A DNA stretch of 64,000 bases from Cyanoderma ruficeps (GCA_008694505.1 VZDJ01007753.1:10821666-10885665), one strand, 5' to 3'. Shown: positions 25,471-37,869, counted from the first letter of the stretch. The notes: generated from the sequence alone by a model not told the origin. Made by a program: numbers and translations.

Positions 25471-25899
25471 ATGCCTTCATCACAGAAAGCCATGAAGTGC
25501 CTCCCTGATAGTGTTGCTGAGATTGTGCAGCCTGGTAGCAGGAGCATCACCAAACAGCATTGTATAAACACCCAAGTGGATGCTCAAGTGGTTATTTCTT
25601 CATGTAATGATGAAGGTCTTGTGAGACTGGTGAGGAAGGGCATTGTGTTTGTGCTAAAAACCTCCTTGCAATGGGGCCCAAAGGCAAGTCATGCAGTTTG
25701 TCAAAATTTGTTTGCCATCAGGTGCAATGCACACATGCTAAAGGCAAAACAAAAGCTATGGTGTGGACTCACCTTACACACAACACTCTGTAAATTGAAT
25801 TTGGAAAGAATTTTCACACAAGCAGCTGTATTGCTCAAATTTAGCTGCTTAACTCCCATGCCTGAGCATACTAAATATTATACTTTTGTAACACTTTGA
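25471..25899 (+). other. 142-codon ORF, probably not a gene
   Basis: The ORF opens with ATG at 25471 and runs to a stop at 25897-25899. The product would be basic and cysteine-containing, with no signal peptide, membrane segment, repeat or motif I recognise. No convincing promoter or exon structure surrounds it. Several ORFs of this length are expected by chance in 64 kb on two strands. Confidence 0.12.
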
Positions 25900-28555
25900 T
25901 GCAACTAGAACTGGAGAAAGACAGGCAGAATCTGACCCAGTGGAAGCACAGATCTCAGGGAGTTAATAACCAGACTTGGTCAATGAAGGTTTAAAAATTA
26001 AAACAACTTTCATTTTCATTGACATCTGGCCTGTTTTCTGTTAGGAAGAGGTAATGAACTAATATGTATAAAACCTAGTTTCTTCCCTCTCAGTACTTCT
26101 AACATAAACTATGCATATAGAATTGCACTAAAAGTTATCATTTTTCACATAATCTTTAAGAAACAAGCTATTTCACAGCTTTTAATTTCAATAAAGTTAC
26201 AATTTTGAAAGGGGTTTCTGTTTATTACAGTTAAGTTACATTATTTAAACCTTTCCAAAAAAACCCCCACCAAACCAAACCGAAAAAAACCCCACTCACT
26301 ACTACACTGAATTTCAGAAATAAAGGTTCTTTTCCCATTGGATCACTGCTCCTGGCTTTCAACATCAAGGATGGCTTTCACTTTTTGAGACAATGCAACA
26401 CCCTGCTGCATTGAGATGAAAGGTGATCTTAGTAACCCACCATGGCCCTCTAGGGGTCCTAAGCCCACCAGTATGGAGGACAACTCGTGTTCAACAAAAG
26501 CACGTCATCTCCAACATCTTTAGGGATTTTCATCTCAGTCCTCAGAAAAATAGGAAAACATAATGAAACAGACTGGAAGAGTCTGGAATGTAAGAAGTCT
26601 TTGCAATGGATCAGTGGTCCCTGTCTTTCAGCACATAATGTAAATGGGACTGTAAGTGGGACCAGCTACAAACCAAGAGGAATTAGCAAAATACAGTATG
26701 CAAATATTGGTAATACCTATTTCTTGGTATAAAGCATCTAACGAATGTAACATTTTTCTCTAGCCAAACCCTGCAAGCGAAACAAATGTTATTATGCCAG
26801 TGTTTATACAACAGTTCCAAATAGTATTAGCTTAGAATTGCAATAAAACACATTATCCTTCACAATAATCTTTAAAGAAATAGGTTTTTAAATGAAAGTA
26901 TTTGATAACAGAACATTAAATTTTAAAGTTTGTTTTCATTGATGAAATTAAGTAGAATGTTTTCATCCTTTAAAATTAAGTGCACAAAAAAAATCTTAAT
27001 TTCAGGACCACCAACTGTGATCATGCTAACAGCAATGGAAATGATAAAATAAGACACATAATTTTAATTCATGAGCCTACCTCTTGTTCTTCAATTTTCC
27101 TCCTGCACTCTTAAGTGGGTAAAACACTTTTACAGATACTGCCATGACATTTGTTTCCTGGATAACCAGCCCTCCAGTGTCCTTTTATGACACTTGCAGG
27201 TACACCAACGCTGGGAAAAAACCTTCAAAGAGATTTAATAAAATATGCAGCATAACTAGGTACCGGCAAGAATTTCAAATTGTATTTCTGTGCATTTTTA
27301 GAATTGTTTACCAGGTTTGTATACATATAGAAAGACCAATTAACTTAGACACTGAGTCAGTGAGAATACCCTATGTAAATATAATGAATGAATGCTGTAA
27401 GCAAATGCCTCTGTGAAATAAATTATTCAACTGTTTTGGCAGACAGATTGTCCTTTATCTAATGCTTCAGTGGAAAGCAGAAGAAAATGCAACTGGAGTA
27501 GCCTTGTAACATAACATATGTAAATCTTTTCTGAGCTATTCAGTGGCAATTTAAATGCCCTTAAGCATGCAGGCTGATGGTCTCGGTAATTGTTTTCCCA
27601 GTCATTTGGGAATCTTCTAATCATTCCTTAAATTTTGCATCAGTAACACCTGTACTCTTCCATCAGCTCACACTTCTATGCTGCTTTTGGGACTGTGGGC
27701 AGAGCTAGCTGCTGATGCAACTCCGAGTTTCACTGCAAAAAACGTGCACAGACAGCTCTTGATCCAGTGGAGATGTTATCTAAGTGTGAGCAGTGAATAT
27801 TAACAAGTCTCTTCCTGCCATGCAGATTTAGGTTGAGTTGCTTTGTACTGCTAAAGAAATGTCAGTATTTTCTGTCCCTCGTTTATAAATCCATCGAGTA
27901 AATCTGAATGGCGCTTAGGGAATACACATTTGGATGAAAGGAGCTATAGAAATTGAGCTAATGCAGTGAATCTAAGTACAAATTAATTCATTTATCATGA
28001 TACAGGTATTTGAACAGGTGAGTGTTTTCCTATATCCTACTCAGCCTCCTTTTACATACTGCTATTGTTATAAGAGACAAGATAAATCCCAGAAACTTTA
28101 TCAGTCAGCAAACTTTCTTTTCTCTATGTGAGTGACAAAGAGAGAATCAATTGTTCTTTGTAAAGCTCTTATGAAAAGTCTGCAGCCTTCCAGCTGTTTT
28201 ATTCATATGTATGAGCATCAGCCAACTATGGCCCTTTTATTATTAATAAAATTTAATTAAATTTCAACTTGTGTTTTCAAGTTATACATGCAATGCTATG
28301 GAAATGACCACCACTATACACCACACTTATTTCTTCACAGGTTTGCCACAGTCATACAACAAGTATCTTCAACGCTGTCAGATCTGGAATGCACTTAGAT
28401 GGAATGGCCCCAGTGGCTCGTTGACTCCAGCAAAGTTGTCATTGACTACAAAGAAACAGATCTAACCTTCCATTAGGGAAAGTTTTACTGGCTATTGTCT
28501 GTGGGATCCATTTAAAATGTTGCACTCTGCAGACTTTGGACAAGTGGCTGCAGCA
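25900..28555. other. AT-rich DNA, no gene recognised
   Basis: Contains the A/C-rich low-complexity tract at 26257-26295. The section at 27660-28020 is less A/T-monotonous and could be conserved non-coding DNA, but nothing in the sequence alone proves it. Confidence 0.5.
26257..26295. repeat. A/C-rich low-complexity tract
   Basis: Runs of A alternating with C blocks, including CACCAAACCAAACC and two A7 runs. This is simple-sequence DNA, possibly the decayed tail of a retroelement. Confidence 0.75.
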
Positions 28556-28870
28556 GATCAGCACAAAAGTTATCTAGCCTGGCATCCTGCTATGGGAGAT
28601 GGCCATATGTGAGTGCCTGCCCAGAGGTCACACAGTGGTGACTCTGATATGCTTTCCCAGCCACAGGGGTTTGTGGCTTAGTGAATTCCTGAACCAAAAG
28701 TGTTATCCCTGTAGTTAATAACACCCTCATGGATCTATTTTCCATTCTAATTTGTCTAATTGCTTTTTGACACTATGTAAATGTTTAAGCATCCACAGTG
28801 CCCTGTTGCAAGCAATGCTTCAGCTTAATTACTCATTGTGGGAACACAGAAAGCCTGATCTGCAAAGGGC
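28556..28870 (-). mobile_element. Ancient CR1-type LINE 3' relic, minus orientation
   Basis: The minus-strand reading runs TTCCCACAATGAGTAATTAA (about 28843), then TGGATGCTTAAACATTTA, then TCAAAAAGCAATTAGACAAA (about 28773), then GATAGATCCATGAGGG-like sequence, and ends near AGGATGCCAGGCTAGATA (about 28592). This order matches the 3' part of CR1-type LINEs common to reptiles and birds, which end in a 'gctagatggacc'-like segment. It is much more diverged than the CR1 copies at 17515 and 21416, so the insertion is old. The boundaries are approximate. Confidence 0.72.
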
Positions 28871-31140
28871 AGACATGGCTCCTGAGAGACTTAGCAGTTA
28901 GCCTGGCCTTTGGAAAGGATTTAGGATGAATTTACTGTAATGGGCTCCTAATGATTAGAAATGCCATCTTGTATGTTATCTCGGGCTAGATATCTGCAAA
29001 CTTTCTGAAATGAGAGCTGTGGAGCATAAATACGCTTCCACATTGGATTTAGGTGCTTCCTTAATGGACAGTCAGGGTGAAGGGAAGAACCACCAAGAGC
29101 AAGGGGTGCCTGGGGCTGAACAGAGGGCAAAGCATGGGAAGAAGAACCTGAGCTGGCAGTGTTATTTGAGAAAACTGGAACTGAATTTGGCTTCAGATTG
29201 TGGACTAGTATTAGCCATCTGTGAGGTGGGGTAAAAGCTACCACCATGCAAACTGTAACGGGAGCAAACCTTGTATTTGTTGTTATTTGTGGATGTTTGC
29301 ACCCTTTTCTCTTCTTTTTTTTTCCCCCCACTGAAAAGACTATGTTAGGTAATGAATGTCTGCCTCACAGAAGAGCCAGAAATAATTACCTCGTATAAAT
29401 GGATTAATGTAATGTATTTAAAAATGAAAAGGATTAAGCTCTTACTAAATTATTTGTCTGCTTATGAATATATACAAGCAAGCATAGACAGAGTTTTTCC
29501 TTTTATTTTTTAGTTGAAGATTGATTGTCCTTTAAGAAAAATAGAGAAAAAAAGCCCATATCAAATAAGGATGAAATTTAAATCCTCCTTTATTTAAGTA
29601 AATCTTCATTCTATAAACAAATTTGACCCTTGTTTTGCATGGATAGCATTAAAGGTGTTGATTTCTGCACTCAGCCCCAAACTTTTTTTCACCTGAGTTA
29701 CAGGGAACGAGATTGGAACCTGCTCCCAGATAAAAATCTGAGGATTCAAACTGCAATTCAAACACACTGTGAGGATGCCTGGATTTTTCCCCAGACACAG
29801 CTGTAAGCCACCATTAGATCACCAGCGTTTCTGTAAAGGCCACTCACCCTGAGACAATGACAAGTGCATATATTAACACATCCCAAGCTTATAGTTAAGA
29901 CCTGAGTCTGAAGAATTTCAGACTGAGTGATGCATAAATATATCACAAGAAAGATAAGAGGGCAGTGACAACAAAAATTATATTTGGGAAGGGCTTCTTT
30001 CTAACTTCATGCTTCAACCATTCAAATCCCTCAAATGTTCTTCTGACCAGTTTAAATGATGAAGCATTAGTATTTCTGAAGGTGAAATACAGAGAAATAA
30101 TCTTCACTGAATATGCATTGATATGTGTTCTGTTTCAAATCCGTACAACAGAAAACAGACCAAAAATTGTCTTACATGGCACAGACACAAAAAATCAATA
30201 TGGTACAACCTGACATCTTGTAGCAAAAATGTTCCATTTTAACCACCATCTTATATGTTGATTTATGACACTTTCCCTATCATAAATTGCAACACATTTG
30301 GGCAATATTATTTTGGTACCAGATAAAGATGTCAAAAAGCATCTTACACTGGCATTCCTATATGTTATTTCAGAAATATCACTTATAACTCCTACTACAT
30401 CTGACATAAAGCAAGGGAAATTCTGAGGTGATATTTACTTTATACTCTAACAGAGAAGTGTTAGGTTGTGTTGCTACAACCGATCAACCCTCCATGCAGA
30501 CTTACCTGAAGACAGCTAAGCTACCGAGCTAGATGGAAAACTTCAGCTTCATTCATTGACAATGCATGGAAAGCAAGTGGTCCAGAAGCAAGTGATCCAA
30601 ATATTCAGTTGTCATTTAGACCCATAAATTGTGTCAATTTTTTTGGTCAGACAAGACATGAAAATTACAATTTTCATGAAGTGACTGAAAATAAAAAGCA
30701 ACTATCCTTGTGCAACAAATAGTATCTAATCTTCAGCAGATAGTTTTAGAAACCCTAAGCCTTGCAAGAAATTTTATGAAGTCTCAAAGCCTAAGGACTT
30801 TTCAGTTTTCTTAATCTCATTGTGCCTGTCAGTTTGTGGAAATACAAACTTCAAGTCTCAAAGAAACCATCAAAGTCTGACCAGTCCAGCTCCAGTGTGT
30901 GGTATTTGTGCTCCAATTCCTGCTCCTCATGAAACCAAATTTATGCTGAAATATCTTGGCTTACCATAGCATCATACTGTGGGTATGAGAAAAGGGAAAG
31001 CTTCAGCTCATCAGCCAGCAAAGTAGACTGGATGTTCTCCCATATAACTGTTTCAGAAAAAGAAATTACTGTGAGGATATAATGCAGCCTCTGTCTTGGA
31101 GGTCTCCCAGAGCTAAGTGAACAAAACCTTAAGGAACATG
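28871..31140. other. AT-rich DNA, no gene recognised
   Basis: No recognisable exon, RNA or transposon. Confidence 0.55.
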
Positions 31141-31232
31141 GTTTATGACGGGGTTGTACTGCTCTGAACAGAAGGCTTGACTTGAGACCTCAGGAAGTCC
31201 CTTCCAACCTAAAGGAGTGCCTGATTCTGAAA
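31141..31232 (+). mobile_element. Short CR1 3'-end fragment, + orientation
   Basis: CTTGAGACCTCAGGAAGTCC then CTTCCAACCTAAAGGAGTGC and CTGATTCTGAAA resembles the last 70-90 bases of avian CR1 (the 'aggtcccttccaaccc...attctg' terminus). Only this tail remains. It is diverged, with no direct repeat noted. Confidence 0.55.
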
Positions 31233-33083
31233 ACTTGTTTGGTGCTCATAATTTTGAATATAGGGGAGAAAAAGGGGATTCTCTTAACTTTTGTCTCTTA
31301 AATAGTACTAGAAATATACGTAACAGTAGCTGATTTGAACTCAGAATTGAAGTTTTTCTTTTCAATGGATGAAGAAAGCAGTGTTAAGACCAGCTCTCTT
31401 GAAATCAGTGGCATGAATTCCTATGGGAAATGTCAGAGATAAGACTTCACTTTTTCTGTGACTTTGATAAGCAATCACCATAAAAGCGCAAGCTGTTCCT
31501 ATCCAAATACTAAAATCACTGTGCATCAAAAGATTGCCAGAACTAAGCTACCAAGTTGAAAAGGAAATATGTTCTCATCCATAGCACTGACATTGGAGCT
31601 ATGGGAAAACCAAAGATCTCCATTGATTCACCAGAAATTTAGATGCCTCAATTTGGAAATATTTGCCCCACGCTGAGATTCAATTTATGGATCTGCAAAG
31701 GAACCATATTATGAAGGCTATAGAAATAATTTTTAGACACAGATGTTGCATAACATTGTAAGACTCATCTTTACAACATTTCTAGGCTTCACATTGTATA
31801 TGGAAGCTCAGAGTGCAATTTCTTCTTAAAGATGAGGCAGGAAAAAGAGAGGACCATTGACCTTTTTCTAACTTCTCCTCTCAGAGTCCACCATGGGCAT
31901 AAGTTTGGGTGTTTTTTCTGGAAAACTGAACACAGGAATTCAGTCTGAAACTACTAAATAACTATCTGATTTTAGATAGTCACATATTCTAAAATAAAAT
32001 ACCTTCAGATATTCTTTAGAATGTATATCAGCAAGTTGCCATCAAATTAGAAATTGACCTTCAAATATTTCAAGCTGAAACTAGGAATTTTTCTGTTTAT
32101 GATTGTGGTTCTCTTATTATAAATTTCAGTTTGATTGCATTTGAATTTCTTTTGAATATTCTGTGCATTTCAGTCCTCATGCTCTGCTATCACAAATGTT
32201 ATGAAAAGACATTTGAAGTCTGAATAATTATACTAGGTTTAAAAGAAAATGCAAATGAGATTTTCATAAACTCATTTTAAAAGCAACAGCTCACGTGCAT
32301 TAAACCAGTCTGACTCATTCAAGAAAGAGAAATAATGTCTTGTATGCATTTTTGAATGGGATACACTCAACAATGAATTCAGTTTAAAATTTTTATTGAC
32401 CTTTTCAATTATTGTTTACCTAAATTTCAAAATTATCCGGTGAATATTATTTGCAATTATGAGAACATCAATGAAGAAATCATTTTCAAGCATGAAAAAT
32501 GTATAAAAACTTTTTTAGATAAACATAGTTAAGCATTTTGCTATCTCTTAAAAGAACCCATTGAAAGATGGTGACCATTCTTTATTTAGCTATAACATTA
32601 TTTTTATTTTACAGCTGTTTTTAGGGAAATTACATAAAGAGGCTACAAAAAAATAGTATTCTGTTTGGACAATGCTGTTTCATGGGAAAAACTATTTCAC
32701 AATAACGTGCACATGCTGGAATAGTTCCAAAACATTTTCTTAAAATATTCCAAGTTATAATGCAGGATTGAATTCAGTATTGTTTCATCCTATGTTGACT
32801 CCTCATCTGTTTATATTATTTGGTGTGTTTTGTCTACACAATTGAAACAAACTACTTCAATATTTGTGGTTTTTTCTTTGAAAAAACCCAAAAACCTGCC
32901 TATGAAACGTTTTGAAATGTCAGCTTTTCCACTTGGTTGAAGACGAAAATGTTTTTCAAAATGTGAGAACTTTCAGACAAGTAGAATCTCTGGTTTGCTG
33001 CCAAAGCTAACGATGAAATCCAGTGTTCATCTACAGTTTAAGATGCTAATGGTGGCGTGCTTTCTGTCATCTCCTCCACGCCT
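31233..33083. other. AT-rich DNA, no gene recognised
   Basis: Unique-looking AT-rich DNA leading up to the tRNA. On the minus strand this is where retroviral internal sequence would lie if the adjacent LTR were the 5' LTR of a provirus. No gag- or pol-like frame was seen. Confidence 0.6.
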
Positions 33084-33155
33084 GCGTTGGTGGTATAGTG
33101 GTGAGCATAGCTGCCTTCCAAGCAGTTGACCCGGGTTCGATTCCCGGCCAACGCA
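33084..33155 (+). tRNA. tRNA-Gly, anticodon TCC
   Basis: A complete 72-base tRNA, as far as I recall identical to the standard vertebrate tRNA-Gly(TCC). Acceptor strands GCGTTGG/CCAACGC pair fully. The anticodon stem GCTGC/GCAGT closes loop CTTCCAA, with TCC at 33117-33119. The T arm is CCGGG-TTCGATT-CCCGG, and the discriminator base is A at 33155. The internal promoter is intact: A box TGGTATAGTGG (33091-33101) and B box GGTTCGATTCC (33134-33144). It would read glycine codons GGA/GGG. Two things are odd. The next three bases are CCA, which eukaryotic tRNA genes do not normally encode. There is also no T4 terminator directly downstream; the first T run is at 33212-33216, inside the adjoining LTR. 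It may be a true gene or a DNA copy of a retroviral tRNA primer. Confidence 0.95.
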
Positions 33156-33158
33156 CCA
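33141..33158 (-). other. Primer-binding-site-like sequence for tRNA-Gly
   Basis: On the minus strand, TGG followed by TGCGTTGGCCGGGAA is the 18-base complement of a CCA-ended tRNA-Gly 3' end. It lies four bases (TAAA) after the minus-strand LTR terminus at 33164. That spacing and orientation are those of a retroviral primer-binding site. tRNA-Gly priming is known for some mammalian gammaretroviral elements. Complementarity continues through the whole tRNA, unlike an ordinary primer-binding site. Confidence 0.55.
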
Positions 33159-33268
33159 TTTATGTGGCGGTTTCATGTCTGCCCCATTTGTTTGCTAACC
33201 AAGAGAGAGGATTTTTGGGAGAAAAAGGCAAAAAAGCAGGCTCAACTTAGAAACAAAAAGACATAGAT

Positions 33269-33274
33269 TTTATT
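33269..33274 (-). terminator. LTR polyadenylation signal AATAAA
   Basis: Minus-strand AATAAA, 105 bases inside the LTR terminus. Copy A has the same hexamer 149 bases inside its own terminus (7165-7170), so its position is conserved between two diverged copies. That supports a role as the LTR polyadenylation signal. Confidence 0.5.
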
Positions 33275-34412
33275 GATGTACACTAAGAGAAGAAAATAAG
33301 AAATCTAAAAAACCAACACAAATTAATTTCTAAAACCAACCCCTTTTCCCACTGCAAACTGTTCATTTTCTACAAACAATGTAAAGAGACAAAACTCAGG
33401 ACTCCAGGTCAGTACACTTATAAAACCATCTTTCATTCAGTCTTTGAGAGAGAGAAGTCATTCCTGTGGTTTGGTAACTTTCACACAAAAGCAGCCTGCC
33501 CAGAGAATCTGCATTTGTGGAACTTCCCATATTATGTAGCCTTTCTCATGACTACCATGACATGGACTCACAGATTGGGATGGCACTTTTTAAAAATGAG
33601 CTGTTTTTAAAAAAACAAAGGATCTTTTTTTTCAACTCAAGGAACAGAGATGGTCTTCTCACTTCTTCCCTGGCAGAGTGCTTCTTCTCATCTCTGTTCA
33701 ATCTCTCATGGGGGTCACAAAAATCACAGCTGCTAATTCAATATTCACTCAGTTCATCACAGATACCTTTGCTCAAATCCACAAATCCACAATTTATATT
33801 GTCCACGATTTAAAAGATTATCCTGTTACCAAAATCCAGAGATTTCCAGCCTAGAACTAAGGCAACTCGTCATCCCTATCACTTAAAAAAGTCACTTTTT
33901 CTTTACTGACTTTGAGATCTCCATATTGTCCCTTTACATGTCTCCAACTTGGCCTTTTCTCTTTCTCTGAGAAGGGTTAGAGTTTGAAGTCTTAATCTGT
34001 GTCAGGAAAGAGGTAAAGCTTGCCCAGGCCTGCCGTGGTCGGGTGGCAGCAGCTGCGAATGTTCCAAGGCCATGCCAGTGGGGAGGAGGCTGATGGACAC
34101 CTTGTCTTCCACTCCTCCACCTGATGGTGCGGGCCTCTCGCAGCTGCTCTGTAAGGCCCAGCGTAGAGTGGGGGCGATCCCCTCCTGCCTTCGGGCCAGG
34201 GCTGCCGGCAGCCGGGGGTGGGGGCCAGGGCACGGTCCTGCCACGACCGGCCCCAATCCCCGCCACAGCCTCAGACACGCGGCCGGCGCTGGCGGACTGC
34301 AGCCCTGCATCCTCTGAGGGCAGCCAGGGCCTAAGCCGGGGTCCCCTCAACCAGCCCATGGATTACCTGCTCACCACACAGGGGAGAAAGAGGAAGTCTC
34401 CAACCCAGCTTC

Positions 34413-34424
34413 AGCTTTTATATG
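34413..34424 (-). promoter_or_regulatory. TATA box of LTR copy B
   Basis: On the minus strand CATATAAAAGCT stands just upstream of the GC-rich part of the LTR, placing a predicted start near 34385-34395. It would drive transcription towards the tRNA. There is no evidence that it is active. Confidence 0.4.
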
Positions 34425-34557
34425 GGTGTTAATAAAAGTCGCCTTTTGTTTTCTGAGCGGTCACAACTGCATGTCAATCCAAAACCTGCCCCCTCATAGG
34501 TCCCTGTCCTTTCTATAGAATTCTAAGGTCCTAGCAGGGAGATACGGTTTCAACCCA

Positions 34558-37500
34558 TGAGAACTATGAAGTAATCACTTCAGCTGACACTAAGTGTCTC
34601 CAAATGAGGAAAAACTATCAAATGCTGGGCAAGTTTCTAGGCATCATCTTCTCTACTGGTCAAAATGGTTAGAGCATCCTTGAAAAAAATTTTCAATCAC
34701 TAAGATCCCCCGCCCCCCGCACGTCTAGTTTAACTCACCAAAATCTTGTAAATCTTGTAAACATATTTTTTCCTCTTTTTTTTTTTTTCTGGAACTTCTC
34801 AGATCTCTAATCACTTTTCTAATGTATTCCATTCCAATTTCTGCCACTAGGTTACAACATATCAGCTGTCAAGTCTTTTTTCCTTGAAAGTGTTTGCACT
34901 ATGTCTCATTTGCAATGTCAGGAACATTATCTAAAAATAGAAGAAAGTAATAAATTCAGTGAAATAATCAATTTGTTGCTTTTTCTGTTAGTAAGTATTC
35001 CCTAACAGAACTTGATTTCTGATATAATATCCCTTATTTTATTGGTTATTGTTATTGCTCACATACCCTATGGATGTTATAGTTCTATAATTTTAATCTA
35101 ATGATTGTTTCCTAACATTTTTCATCCCATGTTATGCACAAGATATATAAAGAAAGGGACTATGAAGAGCCTATTTCTCAAGTTCTGGCAGCATTGCGCT
35201 AAACAGAAAAAGTTGGTGTCTGAAATTGAAGGCAGAATCTATAGGTTTTTCTGTGAATGCTGTACTTTTCCTCATGCTTTAACCTCCTAGTTATACTATA
35301 GACACAAGGTGCCAATGATTCGTGGCTCCATTCATGTTCAAGGCTCACACTTGGTAATAAGATGCATTACTTGGTAGAGTTCAGGTCTTTTGTGATACTT
35401 AGAGGGTATTTCATAGAACAGGAATGAATAATTTGGTTTGCAATGCTCAATTGCCACATTTATTCCTTGCTTGTAAAAATAACACAGGTACAGACAAAAT
35501 TAACGGCTCACACAGTTTAATTTTTTTTCACTTTCTTATTTCTCTTTGCTAAATTTCTTCCCTTTCTCTTAACTTCTAGGAGATAGTCCAAGCTCATTCT
35601 AAATCAAACAAATATTATACCCTTTTTCTCCAGCCTATGGGTTATGTGTCCTCTCTTGTTTCAGCAATGCTGCCTGCCTAATCATGAATGAGTTTTTTAA
35701 TAGAGTCAGACTGGCAAAACTCTGCAAAGACAAAGCAGAAATGCTCCACTGTCTGAGACACAGAAGGACAGTGCTGCCAGAACAGCTTTTAAAACTTTAT
35801 CCCAATTAAAAGGGAAGATTTAAAAGTTGTACATAATTTCAAACTCATATATTTCACTTGCACTTTTTTGGTTTTACTCACTGTGAGTAAATAATCCACG
35901 CAGAAGTTACAATAGAAAGTTCTGAGTAGCTTTTTGAAAAATCAATCTATTGAATTAGCAAGAGTATAAAGTGCTTACAAAACCGAGTACACTGAGACTT
36001 TATTTAGAGAAGTTTACTCTTCTTTTTTCCAAGTTCTCTCAGTAGCTACCCAATCTTGGTTATTTGATATTTTAGAAGGAAAAAAAAATCTAAACCCAAC
36101 TTGATATGTTGTTTAAATACAGAGCATTCATTCTACATGCTAACCACCTAGCCATGATAGATGACTTTTTCCTCATTTCACATGGACCAATAACAGCTGT
36201 GGAGAACTGTTATAACGCAGTTAAAACAGAAGTTAGGTATTATCTCAACCAAGCCAACAAAGCCAGACAAAATACATAGTAGGAGTACCTCATCTTAAGA
36301 ATCAGATAAACGTAAAAAGAGTCAGAGCAGTCTAGCAACCCAAGACAAGCATCTAGTATGCAGTTTTGTCAAAGTGGAAATTAAGATCCCTGAATAACAG
36401 GTTGCAGTGGGCACAAGAAAAGCAGGTTTGCATGTGATTGATGAAACAAAAATCAGAAAATTACATATATTCAGATTCTCACACATTTAAAAAGTTAAAA
36501 GGGTGGAGAAAAGACCCTCAGAAATTACACAAGGGTAAAAGAAATGTTTTACATTGACAATGTTAAAAAATTTGTTGGTTTATCTTATCAAACAAAGCTG
36601 AAGAGATAATGATAGTGTAGAAGTACTTTTTGATTAGTGACAGAATATCAGTATCTTTTTCATTCAGTAACTAATATATCTGTACATCCTTCACATTTGC
36701 AGCCATTTGCACAGCCTTGCTAGTAATCTACAGGGCGGATATAAAAAAAATTAGAAGAGGTGTTTTCCATTTGGATATTTTTTTACCACTAGCCTGTTAA
36801 TGCTGTTAATGACACTGTTCCTTGGCCTCAGAAGAAGAACTCAGACTGACAGACTGACAGTCTTCAGAGGAAGACAGGGACAGCTTCAATGACAGCCTGG
36901 AAAGGGTGAGGAATTAATGACATGGGTAAACCTAATTTGTATTTCTATTTTTAAAGTGTTCCATTAGACTATCTCTGGAAAATGTGTAATTAACAGCAAA
37001 ACAATGATCAGGATTTGAAATCACTTATAGCAAATGACTTAAAAGACCAACTTCTCAGCAGAGTAAGCAGTCATTTCAGAAGTACTGTAAACTGTTTTGC
37101 CTCAGATCAATTTGTATTTTAACTGCACAAGCCTAATAGGCTGCATTCGTGCTGATACTAGTAAGTGTACAGTCGCTCAGTGGTTCTATTGTGGAAGCTT
37201 TTATTTGAGGCCTTCTTTTGTGGTTTCTTTGCATTGCTGATATATAAATAAAAGGTGTGATATTAAATAATATCCAGTCAAGCCTTATTAGACAGACATA
37301 TCTTTATTCTATACTTCATCTTCGTTTCTCTAAAATATGTCTATAAATCTGATGCATTTGTTCAGGAGATTTTATCTAGCTTTTGCAAACACCATCTATC
37401 TCAGGTTTAGCTTAAAACATAATTTTGTGAGGGGCGTAGACTAAATTATCTGCTGTTTTGCAGTTTGTAATCTCCCTCCACAGACTGTGATTTTGCCAGG

Positions 37501-37869
37501 GGTAGAACAGCTGTGTTTCATAACTATTTTTCACTTACTCATTGCAAAAAAAGGTCTAAGTAGTAGTAGAGAAAGAAGCTATATGTGATCCAAGTAAGAA
37601 TCCTAGCAGAATTAATTTGTGTAACTCACTGTTTCTTCCCATACTCTCCCAAGATGTACTTTTGTGATGAAAACTTGCACAGCTGAACTGTTTCAAAGAA
37701 TTGATCTGTTGTGATATCTTAGTGTCTGGCTGTGCTTTCATTGCAGTTATTCTGCAATTCTTTAATTGCAGAAAGGAACTATTAATTTGCCTGAAACAGA
37801 GAAAACAGGAGTGAATTGAATAAGTTTTCCATGTAGCAAAATTCTCTGTCCCCAAGGTGAAGCAGTTCC
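34558..37869. other. AT-rich DNA, no gene recognised
   Basis: Includes a T-rich run at about 34776-34789 and a short CTGACAGA-type repeat at about 36843-36861. No gene or transposon recognised. Confidence 0.55.

Larger units (their letters stand above)
33164..34557 (-). mobile_element. LTR, copy B, minus orientation, next to tRNA-Gly
   Basis: This belongs to the same family as copy A (7016-7960), and homology starts exactly at the terminal TG of the plus-strand view. On the minus strand, in order, it has a probable start near 34557 (TGGGTTGAAACCG), a TATA box at about 34413-34424, a GC- and CpG-rich core (34020-34330), an AT-rich section, AATAAA at 33269-33274 and a terminus in CA at 33164. 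The pairs of 80-141-codon ORFs at 33934-34432 on both strands are by-products of the GC-rich core. No target-site duplication was found. No internal retroviral genes lie on either side. The 34557 end is a guess based on the last LTR-like sequence. TATA-to-AATAAA distance is about 1.1 kb, unusually long for an R region, so the block could be composite. Confidence 0.65.

Noticed and set aside
27666..27791. 10-bp inverted repeat GCTCACACTT/AAGTGTGAGC spaced 106 bases apart
   Set aside because: Inverted repeats of this size and spacing are expected several times by chance in 64 kb; no extension or hairpin context.
33934..34432. Overlapping 80-141-codon ORFs on both strands
   Set aside because: They fall in the GC-rich core of LTR copy B, where stops are rare in every frame. 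The Pro/Ala/Gly/Arg-rich translations are typical of non-coding GC-rich DNA.
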